Notes: generated by a model from the letters alone, not told the origin. A DNA stretch of 64,000 nt from Epiperipatus broadwayi (GCA_028023455.1 JAQFVV010000276.1:822545-886544), one strand, 5' to 3'. Positions 30,918-45,413 are shown, counted from the first letter of the stretch. Numbers and translations: made by a program.

Positions 30918-31082
30918 AAATTATTATTTTTGGGGTTAAACCATGAGTTATTTTCCATTGCATACCGATATTTTCAATGAACTAGCATCTGCCATACCTT
31001 GACAATGGCGGATGCTAGTTGATCAAAATATTGGTATGTAATGGAAAATAACACACCATTTAACCCAAAAAATAATAATTTA
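30918..31082. repeat. Foldback inverted repeat, about 165 bp
   Basis: Arms of roughly 75 bp (30918 to about 30993 and about 31008 to 31082) are reverse complements with a few mismatches around a short centre. The ends share AAATTATTATTTTTGG and its complement. It has MITE or foldback form. No coding capacity. Confidence 0.8.
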
Positions 31083-31265
31083 TCTATATCATACAACCAT
31101 GAAAACATTAACTATAATAAAAAAAATTAAAATGGACAAAATCAACTTTATCAAAAACACAAAGGATAAGCTTATTCTAGATGATAAAAAGAATGGATTA
31201 AAAAAACATCAAAAGAAATATACAGATAGAAGAAATATTAAATTCACAAAAACTTAAATTATAAT

Positions 31266-31829
31266 ATTTAAACAGCATTAAACTGTTGTACATGCGCTTT
31301 GGATTTTAACTATAAAATGAATAAATACTAACACTTCAAACACATGATAAAGTCTTTGAAAAAGATAGAATGGCCATTCTATCTTTTCCAAAGACTTTAT
31401 CATGTGTTTGAACTGTTAGTATTCATTCATTGAATTACAATGAAGTACATAGATTGACTTCTCTGAAATTAAGCAATGGCAATAATGTTATAATAAAACA
31501 AAAAGTGATAATATAGATGTCAGAACTGAGGGTAGGATTTCTAAGATGGATACAAGAATCAAGTTAAGACATGATGAGATTGCTCTCCTTAGACAATAGA
31601 AGAGTTCAAAGTAGTATCTCTTCTATTATTTCAAGGCCTGTCAGTGAGACAGTTGATGAGATAATTAAACAGTAGTTTTAATCCAATGGGTTAATGACAG
31701 TAACAAACTCCAGAAATTTTCCATTCTATCTTTTCCAATGACTTTATTATGTGTTTGAAGTGTTAGTATTCATTCATTTTATAGTTAAAATCCAAAGTGC
31801 ATGTGCAACAGTTTAATGCTATTTAAATA
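31266..31829. repeat. Nested inverted repeat with three arms
   Basis: The arm at 31266-31373 meets an immediate inverted copy of its inner part (31374 to about 31430) at a GGCC centre. A second, nearly full-length inverted copy of the same arm lies at 31721-31829. The roughly 290 bp between the two inverted copies is unique. The distal copy matches to the outer end of the first arm, so the original element was probably a long foldback later rearranged. Confidence 0.8.
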
Positions 31830-31979
31830 TTACAGTTTATAAACATTGCACTATATAAAATAATTGACTTATTTAAAAATTTAAATTAATAGATAATAAA
31901 AACGATAAATCCAAAGCATGAAAGAAAAGATATTTGTTCTGCAGAAGTGAAAAAGAAAAAATATTTTAGTACTTTATTA

Positions 31980-33022
<1,043 letters not shown>

Positions 33023-33229
33023 TGTATGACGTATTACTTTTTGTTTACATTTGTAACGTTTTTTTCTAATACAATTTGAATCTAGTTGACAACGATTAGA
33101 TAGATAGATAGTTGAAAGTACTTCTATTAAATTGGTATATATTTGTTTGTTTAAAATATTGTTACTGTATTAATTATTGTATTGTTTATATATATTTTAT
33201 TATAATTGGAATACAGACATTGATTAATA

Positions 33230-33234
<5 letters not shown>

Positions 33235-33320
<86 letters not shown>
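33235..33320. repeat. (TA)n microsatellite
   Basis: About 37 TA units with one T insertion, then a short TA run. Again directly upstream of a Penelope-like fragment. Confidence 0.95.
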
Positions 33321-33327
33321 AAATTGT

Positions 33328-33750
33328 AAAGCTTCTTACATAGGTATGAGTAATCATTGCATCAGTGTTAGGAGAGATGAGCATGCTAATGCACTTAAAC
33401 AACACTCATCACCATCAGCACCCTCACCTTATACTATAGATTCAGGTCATAAAATTGATTTTTCTAGTACCAGGATCATATCCAGATGTGATAATCTCTA
33501 CCAATGCAAAATTAGAGACGCCATTGAGATACTTAAAAGGCCAGATTGTATCAATAAGTGAGATGATACATGCAAACTTCCTCCTATTTGGAAAGATTAT
33601 TTTAAAAAACATTCCTAAATTTAACATTTTTTGCTATTAGTGGAATTTTAACATTTTATTCAAATCAGTGATTGTAGGTCTCTACAACCGTATTTCTACC
33701 TTTTATAACTCTGTGGATGGCTTGTGTGACCAAGTCGAAATGTCAGTATA
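33328..33750 (+). pseudogene. Second Penelope-like fragment: GIY-YIG tail and 3' end
   Basis: Starting just after the TA tract, CKASYIGMSNHCISVRR carries the YIG part of a GIY-YIG domain. It is followed by ALKQH, DSGHKIDFSSTRIISR and KIRDAIEILKRP, the distal blocks of the Penelope-like endonuclease, and the frame stops at 33561. The GIY part and the sequence before it are absent, so it is 5'-truncated. It differs clearly from the neighbouring copy at 32.1-33.0 kb and belongs to another subfamily. About 150 bp past the stop, near 33709-33745, is a hammerhead-like remnant (CTGTGGA, a stem, CGAAA), as expected near the ends of these elements. Confidence 0.75.
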
Positions 33751-34540
33751 TTAATATTAAAAGTTTTTAACATGGATGAACCCGCAAAATATGTATTTTA
33801 TATATATATACAGAAATGTGATTTGGGGCAGAAAGCAAAAACTGAATGGGAGTGATTAAATTTGGTTCTGTTTTTCATATTAAATATGAGAAATATGTAG
33901 ATCATATATATTGTAACCTTTCAAAAAGTTATTTATTCACTTACTATCAATAATAGTCAACAAAGAGACCTAACTCAGCTTAAAGTAATTAATTAATAAC
34001 CAGCAAGATACTACCAAATATTATTTTAATAATATAAAATCTTATCTAACTTTATAATATAATTAAAATTCCATGGAATTTAAATAATTGTGAGATATAG
34101 AATTAGTTTCAAAAGTAATGACCGTAAACATTATATTCATGTAAGTATTTCTCAAATGGCATTGAATATTGCAAAATATATCCCATTATAATATATTATC
34201 AACTATTTCAAAAATCTCACAAGAGATCAATGACTAACTTTATTAATAACAATTTATCTTCTATTAAAATAATCTTAACTTACTTAATAATCAATAATTT
34301 ACTCCTAAATAATATCTTATTCTTTTAATAAATTTAAAATCAAATTTATATTTTAATGCAAAATAATTATAACCCATAGAGGGATTTTATTAAGATTCAG
34401 CTGTCTATAATATCATGCTTCAAAAAAAACTTTATTGATTCAAGGTAAACAAATTTCATTGTTTACATTTGTATATAGAGGATTTGTTTTATTTTGTTTA
34501 CATTTTTAGTTTCAAAGTAACCTTTATTAGGTTATCATGT
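33751..34540. other. AT-rich intergenic DNA, nothing recognised
   Basis: No frame, repeat or transposon end is supported here. Confidence 0.5.
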
Positions 34541-35460
34541 CAAATCTTATAGGCCCAAAAGTGCAGGAACCATATTTTGTTGCCTGCAGCAGTGGGCCAA
34601 TGAGATTACAAGGATACACTGATATTATACAATTGGGCAGTGGTTCAAAGCTGTCCAACCACCTTATACAATAAATTGGGGGTTACAGGTATATTAATTC
34701 AAGTCAAAGGACAGTCAATCAAGGGGATGCTTCCATCCATTCAAGGCAAAATCCATGCAGGAGAAACAATTCTTAACCCAACTGGCAGGTCCCCAAACTA
34801 CTCCCTTCAGATCCCATCCATGCCCAGACCAGCCAGAATTTCACTTAGCAAAAACCCAGACCCACTCCTTTGAAAGGTCAATCTGCATTATTCCCTCCCT
34901 TGTAAGTGGGTTAAACTTATCTGGGTGTTCCATTGGTTCAGCTGATCCAGAATACTACCAAATTAAAGAGGGCTGCAAGAACCATGCCTGGTCATCACCT
35001 TCCTGTGTGTGGTGATGATTGCCATTCACTCCTGAAGATCAAAGAACTCCTCATGAGCATTTCCTCCACCCCTGAGACTAAGGATTCAGGCAAACCTAAA
35101 ATTACCAAGTCAACAGTCCAAATAGGCAGGGACCAACTCAGTGTATCTGGCCAAAAATGTACTGTTAACCAAGAAAACATGAAAACAACAGCAAAAAAAA
35201 GAACACAAGTCAACACTGTCACAAGCAGCTCATCGGGGGGCACAGCAACCCATTAAGGCCAAACCTGTGCAAGAACAGTGACTCTCAACCCATCCAGTTG
35301 GTCTGGACATCCCTTTTCTGGGTGTTGCGATGATCACCACCCATGAAGCTACCATTACCTGAAAAAGGAGAGTCAAGTGGAGACCGATGCTCTTAATCCA
35401 ACAATGTTGATATAGGTCAGTCCAAATGGCACAGGTCCACATTCAGTCTACCTGCTATCT
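34541..35460. other. GC-richer block of unknown origin with overlapping frames
   Basis: This block of about 0.9 kb is visibly less AT-rich than everything around it. Plus-strand frames at 34640-34873, 34755-35015 and 34933-35256, and minus-strand frames at 34995-35243 and 35230-35442, all have balanced composition. The 107-codon plus frame is rich in Ser, Thr and Lys and contains PVCGDDCHSLLKIKELL. I recognise no family. It could be a transposon-derived or processed-gene fragment. Several partial plus-strand frames suggest a frameshifted former coding region. Confidence 0.4.
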
Positions 35461-35781
35461 AAACCTAGGAGAATATACTGCATTACACAGATGATAAATT
35501 ACAAAATACATGGAATTAAATAGCTTGATTTACAGAAATACATGATGTAAAATACATTGATTCATTGTAGTATTGAAATCACAGCTAGCTTTATCTGCAC
35601 ACCATGAGAACACACCATTTGTCCATTTCACTTTGTACACTGAGGTCAGTAGAGCCCAAGGTTTATTTGACACTATTGTCAACTCCATATGCCTGTCAAA
35701 TGTTCAAAATACCTGTTCAGCTCACTAATTACAATGTTTTTCTACCTCTTCTTCTCCTATGTATTGATTTCTATTATAACA

Positions 35782-36002
35782 TATCATACCATTGACACCT
35801 TCTTTGACACTTTATCAATACTTTTATTTTTATTATTTGTATTACAATAACAGTTTCGACTGTCCTGCAGTCATCATCAGAGTTCTTGTTGAATCAACAA
35901 GAACTCTGATGATGACTGCAGGACAGTCGAAACTGTTAGTGTAATACAAATAATAAAAATAAAAGTATTGATAGTGTCAAAGAAGGTGTCAATGGTATGA
36001 TA
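35782..36002. repeat. Near-perfect 221-bp palindrome
   Basis: Two arms of about 110 bp meet at a single central base (35893), with only a few mismatches and a 2-bp indel. Each arm contains, in opposite orientation, CTGATGATGACTGC...ACAGTCGAAAC, resembling a hammerhead core with its second stem. Such an end motif is familiar from Penelope-like elements. No coding capacity. Confidence 0.85.
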
Positions 36003-36675
36003 ATTACAATGTTCTGGGTTTACAATCCAGCCTATATATTTTGTATTCTAGATCTTGATTAGTAATCAAGGTTTCTGTTGTGTAATCTAAAAGTTTGTAA
36101 TTAATCTATGGAATAATCTCAATAATTGTTTGATTAAAAGAGTTGAATAATTTGCAGCTTCAATGTCTCTGTTTAGGTCTATAACATCATTTGTACTTAT
36201 TTTTGTCTTTAAATCATTGATTTCTGGCTTAGGATTCACTTCATTGTAATTTTGGTTTTAATTTTAAAAAATTTTATTCTTTTGTGGTACCCCAATCATA
36301 TCGAAAGTGACCCAATAACTTTTATTCTGATCATTGGAAAAACTTAAGTTTGGTGACAGGAGATAGCTTGAATCATAAACTATAATGAGTGATTTTAAAA
36401 TTAATGTTTAAAATAATTTTCCCTCCTGCACTGATTTGCCACTTTCAGACACTTCCAGTTCGACTCCACAATATTGTAACTTTTTTTTATAAACAATTTA
36501 ATGCTAGGATTTCTTTTTTCCATGATTTTATAATTAATTAATACCTATAATATTATAATAACAATATCCAATCATATTACAACTCCGGCATTTTAATTAT
36601 ATTATATTATGTTCATTAATTATTTATAAGATTAAATAAAAAACTCATAGAATTACAATTATCTTGATTATCTTT
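36003..36675. other. Intergenic DNA, nothing recognised
   Basis: No supported feature between the palindrome and the ATA tract. Confidence 0.5.
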
Positions 36676-39254
<2,579 letters not shown>

Positions 39255-39447
39255 CAATTACTACATTGTAGACATTTTTTTCTGTTAACAGATAATAACT
39301 TGCCCTATTAGTATACCAATAATGTTTCAGAATCGGAATTAAATCCTGGATCGATTCAAGTCCTGACATTTTTGGCACTTGAACTTTGAACTTTTTATGA
39401 TCTGTTATGCAATAAAGCCATTGTATTATCTTTTTAACAGGTAATGT
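39255..39447 (-). CDS. Candidate internal exon, product unknown
   Basis: The minus-strand frame at 39154-39480 has an embedded segment of unusually balanced composition, including HKKFKVQVPKMSGLESIQDL and ILKHYWYTNRASYYLL. It is bordered by a possible acceptor (AAACAG just before 39447) and a good donor (ATTG|GTAAAG after 39255). That gives an in-phase exon of 193 bp. I recognise no domain. The acceptor lacks a long pyrimidine tract, and no neighbouring exon was identified, so this may be a chance frame. Confidence 0.25.
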
Positions 39448-39480
39448 CTGTTTATTTTCCTCTAAAAATAGTGTATTCAA

Positions 39481-40800
39481 ATAATAGTATGCAGTATTTT
39501 ATTTCAAAATATGTGTTTTTTTATTTTATTAATTTATATTAGTATAAATCTGTTACTCCTTAAATCGACTTATTATTTAGTTTGCATAATGTGATTTAGA
39601 TTATTTTAAAAATATGATTTTATATTTAATGATACAACAGCATTTTGTTATATTTTGAATGACAAAACATATATATTATAGTTAATAATATTTACTTAAT
39701 CTATATCCATACATTTTTTTTCTTAGATGTGCTTTTAATACATGGTGAACTTTTACATCTGCTTGAAGTCATTTTGAAGTCCTAGGCCAACTCACTTGCA
39801 ACTCAAAATTGTTTCTTTTCCATTGAGGACGGAAATACACTACTTTTTTTTTATTATTCTAAATAATTTTAAACAGAAGTTAGTTTTGATGAGGTTGACA
39901 AAGTAGTCAAAGAAAATTCAAGCCTTCTACATCCTAGCGATTATTTTTTGTATTTTATATATATCAAAATGTAAAGTATCTTTTAATAAATTTAAGCTAA
40001 AAGTAAATCAGCCTACACACTTTTTTTAATTCTATTAGTTATTATCCTCATTATTCATATTTTGAATATTTAATATACATTTTCTATAAACTGATCATCT
40101 ATAGTTTGATATTCATATATGTATAAAGTAGCATATCTTCTAGATTCATTAATAGTTTTATATATATATACGCTATTTTTTATTCTATTCATATCAATAA
40201 TTTTCTATCGACATTTATATATTTATTTGGATATATTGCTTATATACAATTACCTATTTGCATTTATTTATCGCTTGTTTCTATATTTGGTCATTGTTGG
40301 CGGTAATTAGTAACTTCATAAAAATTTATTCTGGTATCTCAAATTTAAAGATTGGTTTCTCACATTGTAATAGTTATGTATGTGTGTGCATATATATATA
40401 TAACTAAGAACTTTGTGGCCCAGTTGCAGCATATTCATCTTTTATGCTCATTACTTGATGCTCATATTTGTTTTGCATAAAATTTGGATATTTTTAAAGT
40501 TTCAACCAGAATTTTCTCTCCTCCCCAGTAGTTAGTCGTGATCAGTTGAAATAGTCATCCAATTTTGATCAGAAAATAAAGTAAGAGTTGAAGGGATTTT
40601 AAGCAATCCAGAAGAAAACAAGACTTCTAACTTTCAGTGTTACATTGTAAAGACGTGTGTGTGTGTGCTTATTTATTAATTTTAGTAATCCTATTAACAA
40701 ACAAAGACTGCTCATATTTAGCTCTGAGAATATATAATATTTTTCTAAAATCATAATTTTATATGCTATATTATATGCATTTTTACCACTCAGATTTACT
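39481..40800. other. AT-rich intergenic DNA, nothing recognised
   Basis: Frames at 40119-40310 and 40599-40850 are AT-driven and carry no motif. Confidence 0.5.
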
Positions 40801-40916
40801 AAAGTCATTTTAATATAGGGTATATGAGCACAGACTTTCACACCACCCACCTCTCTCCACTCTATCTAATAACACCGATACACCTAAACACATATATGCC
40901 GAAAAGATAAATAATC

Positions 40917-40960
40917 ACCAATATATGTATTTCATGCTAAACCAGCAATCATCAGTTGGT
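40917..40960 (-). ncRNA. Hammerhead ribozyme motif, copy A
   Basis: Minus strand, 5' to 3': ACCAA (stem I), CTGATGA (core), T-TGCT-GGTTT-AGCA-T (stem II hairpin), GAAA (core), TACATAT (rest of stem III), A (predicted cleavage after it), TTGGT (stem I partner). All conserved hammerhead core bases are present. Compared with the other copies, the middle of stem III is CA instead of CG, so the palindrome is imperfect here. Confidence 0.8.
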
Positions 40961-41391
40961 CCAGACTATCATCTTTACACACATATATAGTATAAGTGCT
41001 CAGATATATATTAAGATAGACTATCCTCATAGTTTAATGGACAGGCTTCAATCCACTCCACACTCCAACTCTTCAACCATCCATCCAATTGAAAATCTGA
41101 TGATGGAATGCTCAAAGTCCACCCTGAGGCCGAGATTATTGTCACACCCATGTTGACCTAAGGTAAATCTGAACCCCACATGTACAGGACATAATCCATT
41201 TAATACATATGCAAGGATGGGCAGACATCTCTATAATGTAATAACTGAAACACAGGCTAGTTATATACCTGTGGCTATATATATGTAATATAGGGTATAT
41301 GAGCACAGACTTTCACACCACCCACCTCTCTCCACTCTATCTAATAACACCGATACACCTAAACACATATATGCCGAAAAGATAAATAATC

Positions 41392-41435
41392 ACCAATATA
41401 CGTATTTCATGCTAAACCAGCAATCATCAGTTGGT
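41392..41435 (-). ncRNA. Hammerhead ribozyme motif, copy B
   Basis: Same layout as copy A, exactly 475 bp away, with the self-complementary ATACGTAT as stem III. Predicted cleavage is between plus-strand positions 41397 and 41396. Cleavage at A and B of a common transcript would release a 475-nt monomer. Confidence 0.85.
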
Positions 41436-41796
41436 CCAGACTATCATCTTTACACACATATATAGTATAAGTGCTCAGATATATATTAAGATAGACTATC
41501 CTCATAGTTTAATGGACAGGCTTCAATCCACTCCACACTCCAACTCTTCAACCATCCATCCAATTGAAAATCTGATGATGGAATGCTCAAAGGCCACCCT
41601 GAGGCCGAGATTATTGTCACACCCATGTTGATCTAAGGTCAATCTGAACCCCACATGTACAGGACATAATCCATTTAATACATAAGAGTTGGAGTGTGGA
41701 GTGGATTGAAGCCTGTCCATTAAACTATGAGGATAGTCTATCTTAATATATATCTGAGCACTTATACTATATATGTGTGTAAAGATGATAGTCTGG

Positions 41797-41840
41797 ACCA
41801 ACTGATGATTGCTGGTTTAGCATGAAATACGTATATTGGT
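41797..41840 (+). ncRNA. Hammerhead ribozyme motif, copy C'
   Basis: ACCAA 41797-41801, CTGATGA 41802-41808, stem II TGCT/AGCA with loop GGTTT, GAAA 41824-41827, palindromic stem III, A at 41835 as the cleavage nucleotide, TTGGT 41836-41840. No departure from the hammerhead core consensus. Confidence 0.85.
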
Positions 41841-42271
41841 GATTATTTATCTTTTCAGCATATATGTGTTTAGGTGTATCGGTGTTATTAAATAGAGTGG
41901 AGAGAGGTGGGTGGTGTGAAAGTCTGTGCTCATATACCCTATATTACATATATATAGCCACAGGTATATAACTAGCCTGTGTTTCAGTTATTACATTATA
42001 AAGATGTCTGCCCGTCCTTGCATATGTATTAAATGGATTATGTCCTGTACATGTGGGGTTCAGATTGACCTTAGGTCAACATGGGTGTGACAATAATCTC
42101 GGCCTCAGGGTGGCCTTTGAGCATTCCATCGTCAGATTTTCAATTGGATGGACGGTTGAAGAGTTGGAGTGTGGAGTGGATTGAAGCCTGTCCTTTAAAC
42201 TATGAGGATAGTCTATCTTAATATATATCTGAGCAATTATACTATATATGTGTGTAAAGATGATAGTCTGG

Positions 42272-42315
42272 ACCAACTGATGATTGCTGGTTTAGCATGA
42301 AATACGTATATTGGT
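42272..42315 (+). ncRNA. Hammerhead ribozyme motif, copy D'
   Basis: ACCAA 42272-42276 pairs with TTGGT 42311-42315 (stem I, 5 bp). The core is CTGATGA 42277-42283 and GAAA 42299-42302. Stem II is TGCT/AGCA, flanked by a U-U opposition. The predicted cleavage nucleotide is A42310. Beyond an internal loop, AAGAT (42257-42261) can pair with ATCTT (42324-42328), extending stem I. Natural hammerheads use such an internal loop to contact loop 2. It lies exactly 475 bp from copy C'. Confidence 0.85.
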
Positions 42316-42536
42316 GATTATTTATCTTTTCGGCATATATGTGTTTAGGTGTATCGGTGTTATTAGATAGAGTGGAGAGAGGTAGGTGGTGGTAAAGTCA
42401 TTTTAATAAATTTATATATCAACCTCTCAATGTATTTGGAAGTTAAAAAATGTTCAAGAAAATCTGACTAGTAAAGAAATTCTTTATTTAGAAATAGTAT
42501 TATATATGCTTGTATATTTTTGTATTTATTTAACTG

Positions 42537-42538
<2 letters not shown>

Positions 42539-42602
<64 letters not shown>
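42539..42602. repeat. (TA)n(TG)n compound microsatellite
   Basis: About 18 TA units run directly into about 14 TG units. Confidence 0.95.
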
Positions 42603-42605
<3 letters not shown>

Positions 42606-43407
42606 TGTTGACATAGGATTGTGAGATGCTTTGAAAATGTTGTTATAGACTTTTTATTTTACAATTAATAAAAGAGATATTAGTAATTATTAAAATCCTA
42701 ATAAAATGTATTATTTTTATCAAACATTTACCATTCTTAGATATTTAATTAATTTAAATCCATTCAATAATATGTTATAAATTATAAAAAAGAAGTACAA
42801 AATGAAAAGGAATCTCTCTAACATTTCTATAACAGATAATTGCCTGGGAAAAACACTATTTTATTATTTTATATTAAAAATTAATAAAGTGTATTTAGTA
42901 TTGGTCATTAAAATATGGTAAAACATTTTTGAAGAGTTAAGTTATTTGATCAAAGTTGAAAAAAAAAGTGATAAAATAACTTTTTAAAAAAAATTTTCCA
43001 TGAAAGTTTATATTCTAATAACAATATCATCTGTTTATTTTCATATGCTTATTCATATGTTTCCAACAACAGTCATATTTATCCTAATGTAGAGCTATTT
43101 ATAGTGAGCTGAAGTAATTAATAAGAGTCATCAGATGGTATATTATTATAAACTTTAGGTTTTAAGAAAACAAAAATTAGAATAGTAGTTTAAATAATTT
43201 AAAGGAGTAAAAAGTAGTTGTTAAATGCATTAGTTTCAGCTTTTCTAATATTCACTGATAAAGACAAAAGCCATAAATGGGTCTGGAGTGAGAATTTTGT
43301 AAGTCTATTTTATATAGTAGCCATTGGATTACACAAGATTTCAGGTGATGAGTCTAAAATAGAGTGAAGATAACTGTTTTAGAAAATGCATATATATATA
43401 TATATTT
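42603..43407. other. AT-rich intergenic DNA, nothing recognised
   Basis: No supported feature before the LTR element; a short TA run adjoins its left end. Confidence 0.5.
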
Positions 43408-45413
43408 ATATTGTACCAGTCGAAAAACCCACCAAAAGAACTGCAAGTCGGATCCAAACTCAGCTGAACCAAAACTGAATTCAAACCCAACTCAGCAGTT
43501 CAGATTAGTAGAAATCTAAATCAATGGCACAGTGCTATGCACCAAGAAACTAGCTCAATGGTTGGTGAGAATCAGAGACCCCTGAACTGACATTAATATC
43601 TTATAATAAACTGATTAAAAATGATTTTAAATCGAATCATATGTATATGTTCGGGTTGCCAACACAGACAGTGAGCATTAACATTAAAATAATTATAAAA
43701 GAGTTAAGAACGAAGAAACCAAGTGTGTTTAGAAAATATTTAATAATAATAATTTGTTTTGTTTGAATTTTAAATAATGATTATATTAATCACCTCTAGC
43801 CTTTAACAAAATTTATAATTATAATAAGAGTGGTGGTCCTTATTATATGCCAATGAATATTACACAATATCTGAAAGTCTATGTCTATGCCCCCAACAAG
43901 TAATAAAAGACAGATAAAGATATTCATTAGTAAAGGAAATTTTTACTCTAATTTTATACGAAAGAATGTGATATTTATTTTCACATTCGCAAATCCATTC
44001 ATGAAGAGCAAGATACGTATTTTAGGGCATAACTTTAATCTTTATTGGAAAACTTATTTACTGAGAATTTATTGGACTTTAATTTAAATCACTTCATCAC
44101 AAATTACGAGCATCAGAGTGGGCTTTACTGGAACAGAGAGGTAATGGTGCTGATGAATTATGAGCTATAAAGTGAAATTGAAAGACGATAGCTAGTCGAT
44201 AATCGAAGTCCTATGATGGCTTGCATCTGACAAGTCTTATGCCCTTTGACTAATATGAACAGAAGAGAAAGTGCTTTCTTCCTCGATAATTTAATATAAC
44301 AGAAATATTATCACCGACCAGCCTAATGGAGCGGAAGATTGCCCTACATCAGCAACGTTCGAAGATGATGACTTGATAGCCAACATTTGAAAAATAAAAC
44401 CCAATTATAGAATGCTCTACATGATGACTTGATCAATTAATTAAAGTAAAATGAGCTTTTATATAAAACTATTTCAACGCATTTATAAATTTTAGTAATT
44501 ATGCCCCAAACATTGTGCCCCTCTTGAATCCAAATAGCAATTAACTGAAATTTGAATTAGAGTATATTTAGTTGATTCCTTTATCAGCCCTTTTGCAAAA
44601 ATATTTTAACATTATATCTATGAATAAATACATATTGGTAAACATGAGAAAATAACTGGGGCATAGATTAGAAATGGAGCTAATAATTTATTATTAGCCA
44701 ATTATAAAAATAATACACATTTAATAATTTCTTTCGACTCGATGATTGATAGAACTGTATAAATCTAGTTCTAATGGACGAGAATTAACTATCAGAATTA
44801 AGTTTATATTACTTGTATAAGGCAAAGAAAATGAAGGAGATCATTGAGTTGAAGGATTATTGGCATATCATTAAAAATAACAACATTAATAAATTTACTC
44901 AATAAATATACATAATAAAATAAATGAACCGCCATGTAAGAAAGGAAAGTTAAAGACTAGAAGTTGAGAGAATTATGATATAATAGCATAAATAAAAGTA
45001 AGTTTACACAGAGATTATTACACAGAGATTATGACATTTATAGAATGAAAAGAGCTCTTAAAGGGAGTGTAAAGTAAAGTTCGGAACTGGCCAGAAAGTT
45101 TAAGGTTCATTATGAAAATATATTACCCATTTCTTACGGGCTGGATTCTTAGGTTACATGTCCAAGTTGGTAAAAACATAGGCACGCATTTAGTTGATTA
45201 CTTGAACAGCATTTTATTTGATTTTGGCAGCATGATTTGTCTGGAAAAGATTCAGCAGCTCCACTGAAGATTTTCAGGGGACTTCAGGAACCGATAGCCA
45301 GATTCCTGATGTTTAGCCCCTTACCATGATCGAAACACTATTTAAAACACACAGAGTTTACTGTACTTCTCTACAACAAAGATGACTCATTCCCTTCTCC
45401 AAACTTTTCAGAG

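Larger units (their letters stand above)
40811..42393. mobile_element. Palindromic composite of a 475-bp hammerhead-bearing repeat (retrozyme-like)
   Basis: Unit A (40811-41285) is followed in tandem by a truncated unit B (41286 to about 41683). The sequence then inverts: a partial unit C' (about 41684-41949) and a nearly full unit D' (about 41950-42393), both reverse complement. Corresponding points in A and B, and in C' and D', are exactly 475 bp apart. The copies differ by few substitutions. TAAAGTCATTTTAATA occurs at both ends (40800-40815 and 42393-42408), a likely target-site duplication. Each copy contains a 44-nt hammerhead ribozyme motif on the strand that is minus in A and B and plus in C' and D'. 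Frames of 66-92 codons in these units are by-products of the repeat. A ribozyme-bearing tandem repeat with target duplication matches what is known of animal retrozymes. I infer that class; it is not proven. Confidence 0.75.

Noticed and set aside
41080-41120. A second CTGATGA in the 475-bp unit (plus strand)
   Set aside because: No GAAA element or second stem follows at a workable distance, so it is not a hammerhead.
40956-42276. Repeated frames of 66-92 codons in the 475-bp units
   Set aside because: Identity between copies follows from the repeat itself. The frames occur on the strand opposite to the ribozyme and show no codon-level conservation or known domain.
43881-44087. 68-codon frame inside the 3' LTR
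   Set aside because: The corresponding region of the other LTR shows substitutions without regard to codon position, and no motif is visible.
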